A stretch of 64,000 bases of DNA from Alysiella filiformis (lineage in GTDB: Bacteria; Pseudomonadota; Gammaproteobacteria; Burkholderiales; Neisseriaceae), in contig NZ_CP059564.1 in NCBI RefSeq assembly GCF_014054525.1, forward strand, positions 816,357 through 880,356, given 5' to 3'. Position numbers and translations under genes: made by a program. Below the pieces are notes generated by a model. It saw only the letters and a list, made by a program, of their open reading frames with translations. It searched no databases and was not told where the DNA came from. Shown here piece by piece: positions 54,135-62,815 of this stretch. Each line of letters begins with the position of its first letter. Position 1 is the stretch's first letter.

Positions 54135-54353
54135 TCAATAATGCGGTGGCATTTCTTCTGCCAAAGTGTAGGGTTTATCGTTGCCATTTTCTTGCATATT
54201 TTGGATTTTTTGATACAGCAAACGCATTTGTTCTTGCTGCAAATCCAAAGTTTGGCGCATTTGGACGATGGTGTCGTTTAAATCGGCAAGCAAATCGTCT
54301 TGAAAGGCAAGGCGAATTTCCAATTCGGTTAATCTTTCTTCGGATTCAGTCAT
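54135..54353 (-). CDS. slyX: SlyX family protein
   Basis: The 72 residues form one coiled coil: RLTELEIRLAFQDDLLADLNDTIVQMRQTLD and LQQEQMRLLYQKI, then end EEMPPHY. This is the SlyX signature, including the PPHY end. Function unknown. Its start codon abuts the stop of the antiporter gene, so they are co-translated. Confidence 0.93.
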   Translation of the reverse strand: MTESEERLTELEIRLAFQDDLLADLNDTIVQMRQTLDLQQEQMRLLYQKIQNMQENGNDKPYTLAEEMPPHY

Positions 54354-55721
54354 TTACAACACCATTGCCGCTATCCAGCCTGCCACAAACAGGGGAATGT
54401 TGTAGTGGATAAAAGTGGGAATCACGCTGTCCTTCATGTGGTCGTGCTGACCGTCCACGTTCAAACCCGAAGTGGGGCCCAAGGTGGAGTCGGACGCGGG
54501 CGAACCTGCATCGCCCAATGCCCCTGCCGTGCCGATAATCGCCACCGTTGCCAAAGGCGAAAAGCCCAAACTCATGCACAATGGCACATAAATCGCCGTG
54601 ATAATCGGCAAGGTGGAAAAGGAACTGCCTATCCCCATCGTTACCAGCAAGCCCACCGCCAACATGGCAAACGCCGCCGCCGCTTTGCTGCCTGAAAACA
54701 GGGCGGCACTGGCATCAACCAAAGGTTTGATTTCGCCTGTGGCTTTCATCACTTCGGCAAAGCCTTGCGCGGCAATCATGATGAAACCAATCATCGCCAT
54801 CATGCGTATGCCTTGATTGACCACATCGTCCACTTCATTGCGGCGCACCACGCCCAACATCATGAACACGGCAAACCCCACCAAAGCCCCCAACAACAAA
54901 GCGTCATCGTAAAGCAACTGAATGGCAAAACACACCGCAATCGCCGCCGCCGCCACCCAACTGCGATAGGTGGAAACGGCTGGCTGAACAATGGCTTGGT
55001 CGTGGGCTTGGGCATCGCTGTGTTTGTCTTGATAAACGCGCGGTTTGCGATAATGCACAAACGCCAAAATCAAACCCACCACCATGCCCAAAGCAGGAAT
55101 CGCCATTGCCGACATCACGTTGATGCCTTGTACCGCCATGCCTGCGCTTTGAATGTTGGCGAGCAAAATTTTATTCAAGAAAATCGCGCCAAAACCATAG
55201 GGCAAAAACATATAAGTGGTTACCAAACCAAAAGTCATCACACAGGCGAGCAAACGGCGGTCAATTTGCAATTTGTTGAACACCAACAACAAAGGTGGCA
55301 CAATCATCGGAATAAACGCAATGTGAATCGGCACCACGTTTTGACTCATCACGCCCATTGCCAGCAAGCCCATGAGCAAAATCCATTTCAGGCTGCCACC
55401 CGAGTGGTTTTGCGCGTCAATTTTGCGTATTGCCATGCCTGCCACTTGTTTGGGCAAACCCGAATGCGTAATCGCCATGGCAAACGCGCCCAACATGGCA
55501 TAGGATAAAGCAATTTTTGCACCACCTGCCAAACCGTCTTGAAAATGGGTCATCACGCCTTTTTGCGACACTTTGCCAGCCGCGTCCAGCACGTCTGCCA
55601 ATGGCAAGCCTGCCCACAGTCCGCCCACAAATGCACCAATGACCAAACTCAACACAACGTGTACCCGCGCCACCGATAAAATCAGCATCACCAACACGCC
55701 CATCATTACAGCGTTCATCAC
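54354..55721 (-). CDS. Na+/H+ antiporter family transporter (YuiF-like)
   Basis: Inner-membrane protein of 455 residues with about eleven helices. Conserved stretches include GLAGGAKIALSYAMLGAFAMAI, and GSPASDSTLGPTSGLNVDGQHDH near the C-terminus, a hallmark of the Na+/H+ antiporter/YuiF group (some members move histidine). Substrate uncertain. Forms an operon with slyX. Confidence 0.85.
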   Translation of the reverse strand: MMNAVMMGVLVMLILSVARVHVVLSLVIGAFVGGLWAGLPLADVLDAAGKVSQKGVMTHFQDGLAGGAKIALSYAMLGAFAMAITHSGLPKQVAGMAIRKIDAQNHSGGSLKWILLMGLLAMGVMSQNVVPIHIAFIPMIVPPLLLVFNKLQIDRRLLACVMTFGLVTTYMFLPYGFGAIFLNKILLANIQSAGMAVQGINVMSAMAIPALGMVVGLILAFVHYRKPRVYQDKHSDAQAHDQAIVQPAVSTYRSWVAAAAIAVCFAIQLLYDDALLLGALVGFAVFMMLGVVRRNEVDDVVNQGIRMMAMIGFIMIAAQGFAEVMKATGEIKPLVDASAALFSGSKAAAAFAMLAVGLLVTMGIGSSFSTLPIITAIYVPLCMSLGFSPLATVAIIGTAGALGDAGSPASDSTLGPTSGLNVDGQHDHMKDSVIPTFIHYNIPLFVAGWIAAMVL

Positions 55722-55785
55722 AAAATTCCTTTGAACAAAATATGTTAAAATTTAGGGTTTTTTGTGTGGACATAGTCAAACTGGC

Positions 55786-55920
55786 AATGTGCCACAAACT
55801 TTATCCCCTCTCCCTGTGGGAGAGGGTTAGGGAGAGGGCAAAACCGTTCAAATTTAGTGCGTATCCCCTCTCCCCAGCCCTCTCCCACGGGGAGAGGGAG
55901 CGAAATCGTGGCACGACCCA
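55786..55920. repeat. CCCTCTCCC repeat with GTGCCAC arms
   Basis: Between GTGCCACAAAC at the left and GTGGCAC at the right lie two CCCTCTCCC stems (about 55804-55834 and 55865-55902). Related to 26568, 33489 and 53928. Located between divergent genes, so it must also neighbour both promoters. Confidence 0.7.
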
Positions 55921-55998
55921 ATTTTTCAGGCAGCCTGAAAACCCATTCCCAACACAAAAACCCATAATCATACTTAACAATCTTTAACATGACAAATC

Positions 55999-56688
55999 AT
56001 GGATACTCTGGAACAAAATCGCCAACACGTTTTGCAACAAATTCGGCTGGCTGAAACCGCCGCCCAGCGCATTGCAGGCAGCGTGCAACTGATTGCCGTG
56101 AGCAAAACCTTTCCCGCCAGCGACATTCGCCTGTTGTATCAACACGGACAACGCGCATTTGGCGAAAATTACATTCAAGAATTTCAACAAAAACAATACG
56201 ATTTAGCCGATTGCCCACACATTGAATGGCACATTATCGGACACGTTCAATCCAACAAAACGCGCCCCGTTGCCGAACACGCCCATTGGTTGCACACCGT
56301 AAGCAGCCTGAAAACCGCGCAACGTTTAAGCCAACAACGCCCCAAACATTTGCCGCCTTTACAAATTTGCATGGAAATCAACATTTCAGGCGAAACGGCA
56401 AAACACGGCATCGCGCCCGATGAAATGTTGCCTTTGGCGCAAGCGATTGTGGCATTGCCGCATTTGAATTTACGCGGATTGATGTGTGTGGCAAGTGCCA
56501 ATGCCAGCGATGAAATATTGCGCCAACAGTTTGAAAAAATGGCAGATTTATTGCGCGATTTGCAAAACATTGCACCGCAAGCCGACACACTGTCTATGGG
56601 CATGAGCGGCGACATGGCTGTGGCGATTGAATGCGGCGCAAACATGGTGCGCGTGGGCAGCGCCATTTTTGGGCGGCGAGCGGTATAA
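55999..56688 (+). CDS. PLP homeostasis protein YggS
   Basis: The 229 residues bind PLP without known catalysis. The PLP Lys is in LIAVSKTFPA (about 35). Also seen are FGENYIQEF, WHIIGHVQSNK, INISGETAKHG, GLMCV and the final LSMGMSGDMAVAIECGANMVRVGSAIFG. Its stop overlaps by one base a possible start of the next gene. Confidence 0.95.
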   Translation: MDTLEQNRQHVLQQIRLAETAAQRIAGSVQLIAVSKTFPASDIRLLYQHGQRAFGENYIQEFQQKQYDLADCPHIEWHIIGHVQSNKTRPVAEHAHWLHTVSSLKTAQRLSQQRPKHLPPLQICMEINISGETAKHGIAPDEMLPLAQAIVALPHLNLRGLMCVASANASDEILRQQFEKMADLLRDLQNIAPQADTLSMGMSGDMAVAIECGANMVRVGSAIFGRRAV

Positions 56689-56717
56689 TGGGCTTTTTTA
56701 TTGGGGGAATCCAAATC

Positions 56718-58061
56718 ATGTTTGGCAGAAAAACACTTTTTACCGCGCTGTTGCTGGCGTGGGTCATGCCCGCGTGGGCGCAAACGCTCAAAGCCACCTT
56801 GCCCAACGGTTTGCAGGTCATTGTGCGCGAAGACCACCGTGCGCCAGTGGTCATGTCGCAAATTTGGTATCGCGTGGGTTCGGTGGACGAAAAAGTGGGC
56901 AAAAGCGGTTTGAGCCACGCTTTGGAACACATGATGTTTAAAGGCACACCCAATGTGCCATCGGGCGAATTTTCGCGGCGCGTGTCGGCAATGGGTGGGG
57001 TGTTGAACGCCTATACCAGCCCCACCGAAACGGTGTTTCACGAAAATGCGGCAAAAGAACATTTGCCCAAACTGCTGGAAATGGAAGCCGACCGCATGGT
57101 CAATCTGAATTTCAGCAACCGCGATTTTAACAATGAAATGAAAGTGATACGCGAAGAACGCCGTCAAACCGTGGACGATAATCCCATCAACAATATGTAT
57201 GAACAAATGCTGTTTCGCGCCTACGATAAGCCGTCCAACCGCACGGCGGTGATTGGGCATATGCGCGATTTGCATGGTTTGAAAGCGGCAGATTTGCGCG
57301 ATTGGTACAAAAAATGGTATGCGCCCAACAATGCCACCATGGTGATTGTGGGCGATGTGAATGCCCAAGAAACCCTTGATTTGGTCAAACAAAAATTCGC
57401 CCACATTCCCGCCAAAAAGCTGCCTGAACGCCAAAATTTGCAAGAAAAAGAAGTGAAAAAGGCGGTGTCGGCACACGCCTATGGCAACACGCAACAACCC
57501 ATTATGCTGTTGGGCTACCGCGTGCCACACCTGCGTACCATCAACGACACCACGCCTTATGCTTTGGATATGTTGGCAACGATTTTGGGCAGCCATTCGG
57601 CATCGCGTTTTGAAACGAATTTGGTGCGCGGCAAGCAACTGGCTTTGGAAATGGACAGCAGCTACACCATCATCAGCCGTCAGCCGCAAATGTTTCACAT
57701 TTCAGCCATGCCGCGCGAGGGGGTGAGTACGGCGCAGTTGAAGGCGGAAATTGAAGCGCAAATTGCGGATATTGCCCAAAATGGCGTGTCGGAAGCGGAA
57801 TTGCAGCAAGCGCGTGTGATTCAGGAAAGCAGCCTGATTTTCAGCCGCGACAGCATGGCAAATCAGGCTGCTTGGTTGGGTACTTTGGAAAGCAATGGTT
57901 TTGATTTTTCACAAGAAGATGAGTTGTATCAGCGCGTGTTGAAGGTGTCGGCAGCAGAAATTCAGGCGGCGGCAAAATTGCTCACGCCACAACGTGAAGT
58001 GTACATTGTGATGTATCCACACGCGATGAAACAGAAACGTGTTGCGGTTCGCCAAAAATGA
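56718..58061 (+). CDS. M16 family zinc peptidase (active type)
   Basis: Periplasmic metallopeptidase of 447 residues. Signal peptide (ends PAWA). The inverted zinc motif HALEHMMFKG (HxxEH) is at about 76-80, with a downstream Glu ligand in NEMKVIREERRQ. Typical two-lobed M16 length. ATG 56718 is chosen because GGGGGA lies ten bases before and a signal peptide follows directly; ATG 56688 would add ten residues. Followed by an M16 homologue without the zinc motif, a common active/inactive pair. Confidence 0.9.
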   Translation: MFGRKTLFTALLLAWVMPAWAQTLKATLPNGLQVIVREDHRAPVVMSQIWYRVGSVDEKVGKSGLSHALEHMMFKGTPNVPSGEFSRRVSAMGGVLNAYTSPTETVFHENAAKEHLPKLLEMEADRMVNLNFSNRDFNNEMKVIREERRQTVDDNPINNMYEQMLFRAYDKPSNRTAVIGHMRDLHGLKAADLRDWYKKWYAPNNATMVIVGDVNAQETLDLVKQKFAHIPAKKLPERQNLQEKEVKKAVSAHAYGNTQQPIMLLGYRVPHLRTINDTTPYALDMLATILGSHSASRFETNLVRGKQLALEMDSSYTIISRQPQMFHISAMPREGVSTAQLKAEIEAQIADIAQNGVSEAELQQARVIQESSLIFSRDSMANQAAWLGTLESNGFDFSQEDELYQRVLKVSAAEIQAAAKLLTPQREVYIVMYPHAMKQKRVAVRQK

Positions 58062-58112
58062 TTTTTCAGGCAGCCTGAAACCCCAAATCCCTTTATTTTG
58101 AATAGGAATAAT

Positions 58113-59423
58113 ATGTTACGTCCTACCTTTTTGTCTGCATTATTGATGTTGGCACTTGCGCCCATGGCACACGCGCTGGATATTCAACGCTGGCACACGC
58201 CACAAGGCACCGAAGTGCTGTTGCTGGAACGCCACCAATTACCGATTGTGGATTATGTGGTGCTGTTTAAAGGCGCAGGCTCGGCTGCCGAACCCGAAGG
58301 CAAAAGCAATATTGCCGCCGCCACATCGGAATTATTGACCAGTGGCACACGCTTGCTTGATGAAGATGAATTTAACCAAAAAATCAGCAGCTTGGGTGCA
58401 AACATATCGGGCAACAGCTCGGTGGATTTCAGCAGCATGGCGTTTCGCACGCTCAGCCGTGCCGACACTTTGCACGCCACCGCCGATTTGCTCAACCAAG
58501 CCTTAACCCAGCCGCGTTTTGATGAAAATGCGCTGCAACGCATTAAAAATCAAGCCAGTTTGTCGCTCCAACAAAGTGAAAGTTATCCCAGTTTCATCGC
58601 GCAACGTGAAATTTCGCGTTTGAACTACCCCCACCACCCCTATGGCAAAGGCGCGTTTCAAACGGTAGAAAAAATCCAATCGGTACAACGTGATGATATT
58701 GTGGATTTTCATCGCCAATATTACGCGCAAAACAAGGCGATTGTGGCGATAGTGGGCGACATCAACCGCGAACAAGCCAATGAATTGGTGGCGCAAACTT
58801 TAAAAGGGCTGCCTGAAAAAGCCGCGTCCAGCCAAAGTGTGCCGCCTGTTGATGTGCATGATTCGCAAAGAAAACTCGTGCCATTTCCCCACAGCTCGCA
58901 AAGCACGGTTGTGTTGAGTTTGCCCGTTTTAACCGCCAACAGCCCCGATTATTTTGCGCTGATTTTGGGCAATTATGTGCTGGGCGGCGGTGGATTTGAC
59001 AGCCGTTTGATGAAAGTGTTGCGCGACCAATATGGCTACACCTATGGCGCAAGCAGCGACATGGACGCGTACACCCAAGCCGCGCCCTTTACCATTGAAT
59101 TTACCACCGCCCACAAAAATCGCGATGCTGCCTTAAAAGCCACCCAACAGGTGTTGCGCGATTTCATCACAAACGGTGCCAGCGAAAGTGAATTGCAACA
59201 AGCCAAAGCCAATATCACAGGCAGCTTTCCTTTGCGTTTGGACAGCAATCAGAAATTGTTGAACAATTTGATTCATTTGGCTTACCACAATTATCCGAAT
59301 GATTGGCTGGATACTTACAACGATAAAATCAACGCGCTCACCGCCGAAGACGTGAAACGCGCTTGGCAGCGTCATATTCAGCCTGAAAAATTGAACATTG
59401 TGATTGTGGGCGCGGAAAAATAA
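58113..59423 (+). CDS. M16 family peptidase homologue lacking zinc motif
   Basis: The 436 residues have a signal peptide ending AHA. Where active members have HxxEH this protein reads EGKSNIAAATSELLTSG, so it is probably non-catalytic and acts as partner of the preceding subunit. Conserved later parts, LRDQYGYTYGASS and NYVLGGGGFDSRLM, are intact. TAGGAA precedes ATG 58113. Confidence 0.9.
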   Translation: MLRPTFLSALLMLALAPMAHALDIQRWHTPQGTEVLLLERHQLPIVDYVVLFKGAGSAAEPEGKSNIAAATSELLTSGTRLLDEDEFNQKISSLGANISGNSSVDFSSMAFRTLSRADTLHATADLLNQALTQPRFDENALQRIKNQASLSLQQSESYPSFIAQREISRLNYPHHPYGKGAFQTVEKIQSVQRDDIVDFHRQYYAQNKAIVAIVGDINREQANELVAQTLKGLPEKAASSQSVPPVDVHDSQRKLVPFPHSSQSTVVLSLPVLTANSPDYFALILGNYVLGGGGFDSRLMKVLRDQYGYTYGASSDMDAYTQAAPFTIEFTTAHKNRDAALKATQQVLRDFITNGASESELQQAKANITGSFPLRLDSNQKLLNNLIHLAYHNYPNDWLDTYNDKINALTAEDVKRAWQRHIQPEKLNIVIVGAEK

Positions 59424-59431
59424 TCGCGTTT

Positions 59432-59595
59432 TAGGGGCTAATGACAATTTGGGCGCGAAGTTGGTTTTTCAGGCAAGATTGTCAAATTCAAGGAAAAAAT
59501 GCGCGTCAATGCCACCCATTGGCGCGTATTTTTGACGCAGAAGTTGGCGATTTTGATGAAAAAACAATCGCGAAACGAATTGTCATTAGCCCCTA
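59432..59595. mobile_element. Family B MITE-like element, copy 2 (164 bp)
   Basis: Same 164-bp element as 50076..50239, inverted. TA-flanked ends GGGGCTAATGACAATT. Its right end overlaps the last codon of the YheT-type gene and supplies its TAG stop. By eye two mismatches with copy 1, both near one end. Confidence 0.9.
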
Positions 59596-60525
59596 GGCTG
59601 CTGATGAAACAAAAAAATCCAACACCGTTTCAGGCAGCCAACGCAAATGACCGCGTCCTGTACCGCTCACAAATCCAACATGACCGCCCTGTTCAGGCTG
59701 CAACAAATGCACGCTGCCTGAAACCTCATCTTGCGTGGGCAAATGCGCGGCAGGCAAAAACGGGTCGTTTTTCGCATTGAGCAACAAAGTGGGGCGCACA
59801 ATATCGCGCAAAAACGGCTTGCATTGGCATTGCGTGTAATAATCCACCGCATCACGAAAACCGTGCATGGGTGCGGTGTAGGCATCATCAAAATCATGCA
59901 AGCTGCGGCATTGCCAGTTGGCTTTGGGCGGCACTTTGGTCAGCAAAGTGCGCAAAAAATAGGGGGTGTACAAGCGTTTGGCAATGCCTTGACCCAAAGC
60001 CGCACCAGCCGCATTCAAATCAATGGGGGCAGACACCACCGCCGCCGCGTGGGGTATGGCGTGTTCGCGCTGTTCGCCCAAATATTTTGCCAAAGCATTG
60101 CCGCCCAACGACACGCCCACCGCATAAATCCGCTCATAACGCTGGCGCAACAGCGACAACATATGCCCCATTTCGCGCGTATCGCCACTGTGATACAAAC
60201 GCCCAGATGGCACACCGCCACAACTGCGAAAATGCGCCACCACCCCATGCCAACCACGCGCTTGCACGGCTTTCATCAGTTCAATGGCATAATGGCTGTG
60301 GCTGCTGCCTTCCAAACCGTGAAACAGCACCACCAAAGGCGCATTGGGGTTGGGCGCATCCACAAAATCGTAAGCCACTTGGTCTTCGCCATGGCTGTCG
60401 GCGAGCAATTCGCGGCGATAATGGGGGGCGGGCGATGTCAAAAATTTGGCATACACCGTTTGCGCGTGTCCACCACGCAGCCAAAAGGGGGGAATGTAAG
60501 ACTGTGGGTAAAAAGCGAGATTCAT
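59593..60525 (-). CDS. YheT-type alpha/beta hydrolase
   Basis: The 310 residues begin YIPPFWLRGGHAQTVYAKFL, a YheT hallmark. The nucleophile is in VGVSLGGNALAKYLGE. Asp and His candidates are in NAKNDPFLP and GGHVGFV. The substrate is unknown; relatives are esterase-like. The stop codon comes from a MITE end, so the C-terminus may be altered from the ancestral one, though it still looks complete. Confidence 0.9.
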   Translation of the reverse strand: MNLAFYPQSYIPPFWLRGGHAQTVYAKFLTSPAPHYRRELLADSHGEDQVAYDFVDAPNPNAPLVVLFHGLEGSSHSHYAIELMKAVQARGWHGVVAHFRSCGGVPSGRLYHSGDTREMGHMLSLLRQRYERIYAVGVSLGGNALAKYLGEQREHAIPHAAAVVSAPIDLNAAGAALGQGIAKRLYTPYFLRTLLTKVPPKANWQCRSLHDFDDAYTAPMHGFRDAVDYYTQCQCKPFLRDIVRPTLLLNAKNDPFLPAAHLPTQDEVSGSVHLLQPEQGGHVGFVSGTGRGHLRWLPETVLDFFVSSAA

Positions 60526-60654
60526 TTTGGCTTAATTGATTTTCATTAAAAATTTCACTGCCCTACAAAATTACACCATCGCCACGCTTTACAGCGGTAG
60601 AAATGATGGTACATTTACTTAGTGTTTTAGGTAGCGAAAAAGCCAATGACAATA

Positions 60655-61494
60655 TTACTGAACGGGTTTTAAGCCACCTAACCATTTGTTTTCCAAATTT
60701 TTAATGGTGCCATTGGCTTTTGCCGTATCAATGCCCTTGTTCAGTTTTTCCAGCAATGCCGTATTGTTTTTATTAACCAAAAACACCAATTGGCGTGGCT
60801 CTTCACTTTCTACACGGAGGAAACGGGTTGTGTCTTCTTTTTTCATTTCTTTGGCAAAATGTGCCAATACATAGTTTGCGCCTAAAACGCCATCTACCTG
60901 TTGATTATACAGTTCTCGCGCGGACAAATAGAACGTATCAACCACCATCACATTATTGGGTGAACCTGTTAATTTGGCAGCCAAATCAATCATGGATTGA
61001 CCGTAATATTTACTCACGGCAATTTTTTTACCCTGTAATTGGGCAATGTTTTGAATATTGGCATTGCCTGCTTTATCATCACATAAACCCACAACAATGT
61101 AGGCTTCCATAAAAGGTTTACTCATAACCACATCATCAGGGTATTTGGCATTGCCATAAAATGCCGATGCAAACAGGTCAAAGTGATTATTTGTCAAAAC
61201 ATGTTGATAATCATTGCGAATATAGTGATTGAAATCCATTTTCAATCCCTCGCTTTGACCAATGGCATTGAGTACGTCCATTTCAATACCCAAAATGTTG
61301 TTTTTTTCATCACGATATTGAAATGGTGGATAGGTGGCATCTGTTGCCACTTTGATGGTGGTTGTGGCACTGCTGCTGTGTTGTTGGGCTGATGTTGCTT
61401 TGGTGGTATTGGTCGCATTGCTGCCTGAATCATCGCCACAAGCTGCCAATAACATTGCTGCACATAAGTGTAAAAGATACCATTTTTGCTTCAT
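60655..61494 (-). CDS. Amino-acid-type solute-binding lipoprotein 1
   Basis: The 279 residues have lipobox LAAC with Cys19, a Thr/Ser-rich spacer, and an SBP family 3 domain: VATDATYPPFQYRDEKNNILGIEMDVLNAI, LQGKKIAVSKYYGQS and a final LENKWLGG. It would hand an amino acid or similar to an ABC transporter, but no permease or ATPase gene is near. AT-richer than the housekeeping neighbours. Confidence 0.88.
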   Translation of the reverse strand: MKQKWYLLHLCAAMLLAACGDDSGSNATNTTKATSAQQHSSSATTTIKVATDATYPPFQYRDEKNNILGIEMDVLNAIGQSEGLKMDFNHYIRNDYQHVLTNNHFDLFASAFYGNAKYPDDVVMSKPFMEAYIVVGLCDDKAGNANIQNIAQLQGKKIAVSKYYGQSMIDLAAKLTGSPNNVMVVDTFYLSARELYNQQVDGVLGANYVLAHFAKEMKKEDTTRFLRVESEEPRQLVFLVNKNNTALLEKLNKGIDTAKANGTIKNLENKWLGGLKPVQ

Positions 61495-61620
61495 TTGAAC
61501 TGCTCTCCTGTGCCATTATTATCAATAAAATCAAACCATGCTGATATTCTAACTCATTTTTTGCGTTTTTTTAACCCTATTTTGCGCATTTTGAGCGAGT
61601 TTTTTTGGTAATTTTATTTC

Positions 61621-61656
61621 AAAAAAAAGCTGCCTGAAAAATCATTCAGGCAGCTT
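61621..61656 (-). terminator. DUS hairpin terminator of the 59-residue gene
   Basis: AAGCTGCCTGAA (61627..61638) and TTCAGGCAGCTT (61645..61656) form a 12-bp stem; on the minus strand a run of eight T follows. Confidence 0.9.
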
Positions 61657-61677
61657 GTTATGTCAAGATACTGAGAA

Positions 61678-61857
61678 CTAAAAATAACGCTGGTAATAGG
61701 CAATACTCGCCGCCAACATTGCTACCAACAAGATGATTTCAGCAAGCCATACAAATACTTGATGTATTGCACGGCGGTGTTGGGGCAAACGCAGTACCAG
61801 CCATGCCATGATGACCAAAATCAAACACAGCAAAACAAGTAACCATTTAAACCACAT
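61678..61857 (-). CDS. Small two-helix membrane protein, 59 residues
   Basis: It starts MWFKWLLVLLCLILVIMAW, then LRLPQHRRAIHQ as a basic loop, then VFVWLAEIILLVAMLAASIAYY and ends QRYF. Two membrane helices around a positively charged loop are predicted. A complete frame with start, stop and strong terminator supports a real gene. Lies between two solute-binding lipoprotein genes on the same strand. Function unknown. Confidence 0.7.
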   Translation of the reverse strand: MWFKWLLVLLCLILVIMAWLVLRLPQHRRAIHQVFVWLAEIILLVAMLAASIAYYQRYF

Positions 61858-61905
61858 ACTTATTTTATGGATTAAGTTGGTTTCAGGCAGCCTGAATACA
61901 CCCTA

Positions 61906-62703
61906 TCAATTCCATTTTTTGATAATTGCGTCCAACTCGCCACTTTGTTTAATGTTTTGCAAACCAGTATTGATTTTGTTGAGCAATTCTGTATCACTTT
62001 TCAAAACGCCAAAGCCCAAATCGGCAGTTTCAGGCAATTCAGAGTTGGGCAATTTGCTTTCATAAAAAGTGTAATCTTTAAATAAGGGATTTTTCGCCAC
62101 ATGGCGTAATGCCCCACAATCGCTTACCACCGCTTGCACCTTATCCGCTGCCAAATATTGAAAGCCTTGCAACAAAGTGCGAATGTGTTCAATTTTACTT
62201 TTACCCACGCCATGTACTTTAATCAATTCCTCATCAAGAAAATCGTCTAAATGTGTCGCAACCGTTTGTTTGTGCCAATTGCTGCTGTTTTCGGGTTTGG
62301 CAACATAAATGCAATCGCCCGAACGCATATAAGATTGCGACAGCACATAATCGGGATAATCCGTTAAATCATCTGCTGCAATGCCGTCCATAACCACACT
62401 CAAATTTTGTGTTTTGGCACTTTTCATCAAACTGTCCCATTCTAATGCCACATATTCCACTTGAAAATTTTGATTTTTGGCAATGGCATTCATGATGTCA
62501 ATGTCCAAACCTGTTATGCCACCATTTTGTGTGCGTTGATTGTAGGGGGCGTAAGTGAAATCAGTACCAACACGATAGGTCATAGATGGGGTTGTTGCAG
62601 CAGTATTGGGAACAGGTGTTGTATTTTGGGTTTCTTCCTGTTTAGAACACGCGCCTATAGCCAATAATACAGATGAAATCAATAAATATTTTTTTAAAAA
62701 CAT
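61906..62703 (-). CDS. Amino-acid-type solute-binding lipoprotein 2
   Basis: From MFLKKYLLI it has 265 residues with lipobox IGAC (Cys19). The SBP family 3 pattern is YRVGTDFTYAPYNQRTQNGGITGLDIDIMNAIA, LSVVMDGIAAD and the end LDAIIKKWN. Only distantly like the neighbour at 60655. No transporter partner nearby. The helix-rich middle (HLDDFLDEELIKVHGVGKSKIEHI) is unusual. The upstream ATG at 62790 was rejected because the lipobox signal begins at 62703. Confidence 0.88.
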   Translation of the reverse strand: MFLKKYLLISSVLLAIGACSKQEETQNTTPVPNTAATTPSMTYRVGTDFTYAPYNQRTQNGGITGLDIDIMNAIAKNQNFQVEYVALEWDSLMKSAKTQNLSVVMDGIAADDLTDYPDYVLSQSYMRSGDCIYVAKPENSSNWHKQTVATHLDDFLDEELIKVHGVGKSKIEHIRTLLQGFQYLAADKVQAVVSDCGALRHVAKNPLFKDYTFYESKLPNSELPETADLGFGVLKSDTELLNKINTGLQNIKQSGELDAIIKKWN

Positions 62704-62815
62704 GGTATTTTCCAAGAAAAAGTTTAAAAATAAACCGTTCAGACAGCCTGAAAGCACGAAAAGCAGAATTATGGCATAATTCAACATCATTCAAACCAAC
62801 GTAAATCAAAAAATC

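Noticed and set aside
56247-57698. 483-residue open frame antisense to yggS and the M16 gene
   Set aside because: Mirror of a well-supported M16 peptidase and YggS; the His/Phe-rich composition is typical of antisense frames here.
59499-59780. 93-residue frame inside and beyond MITE copy 2
   Set aside because: Its first 30 codons are MITE sequence (also present in the other copy) and the rest is antisense to the YheT-type gene.
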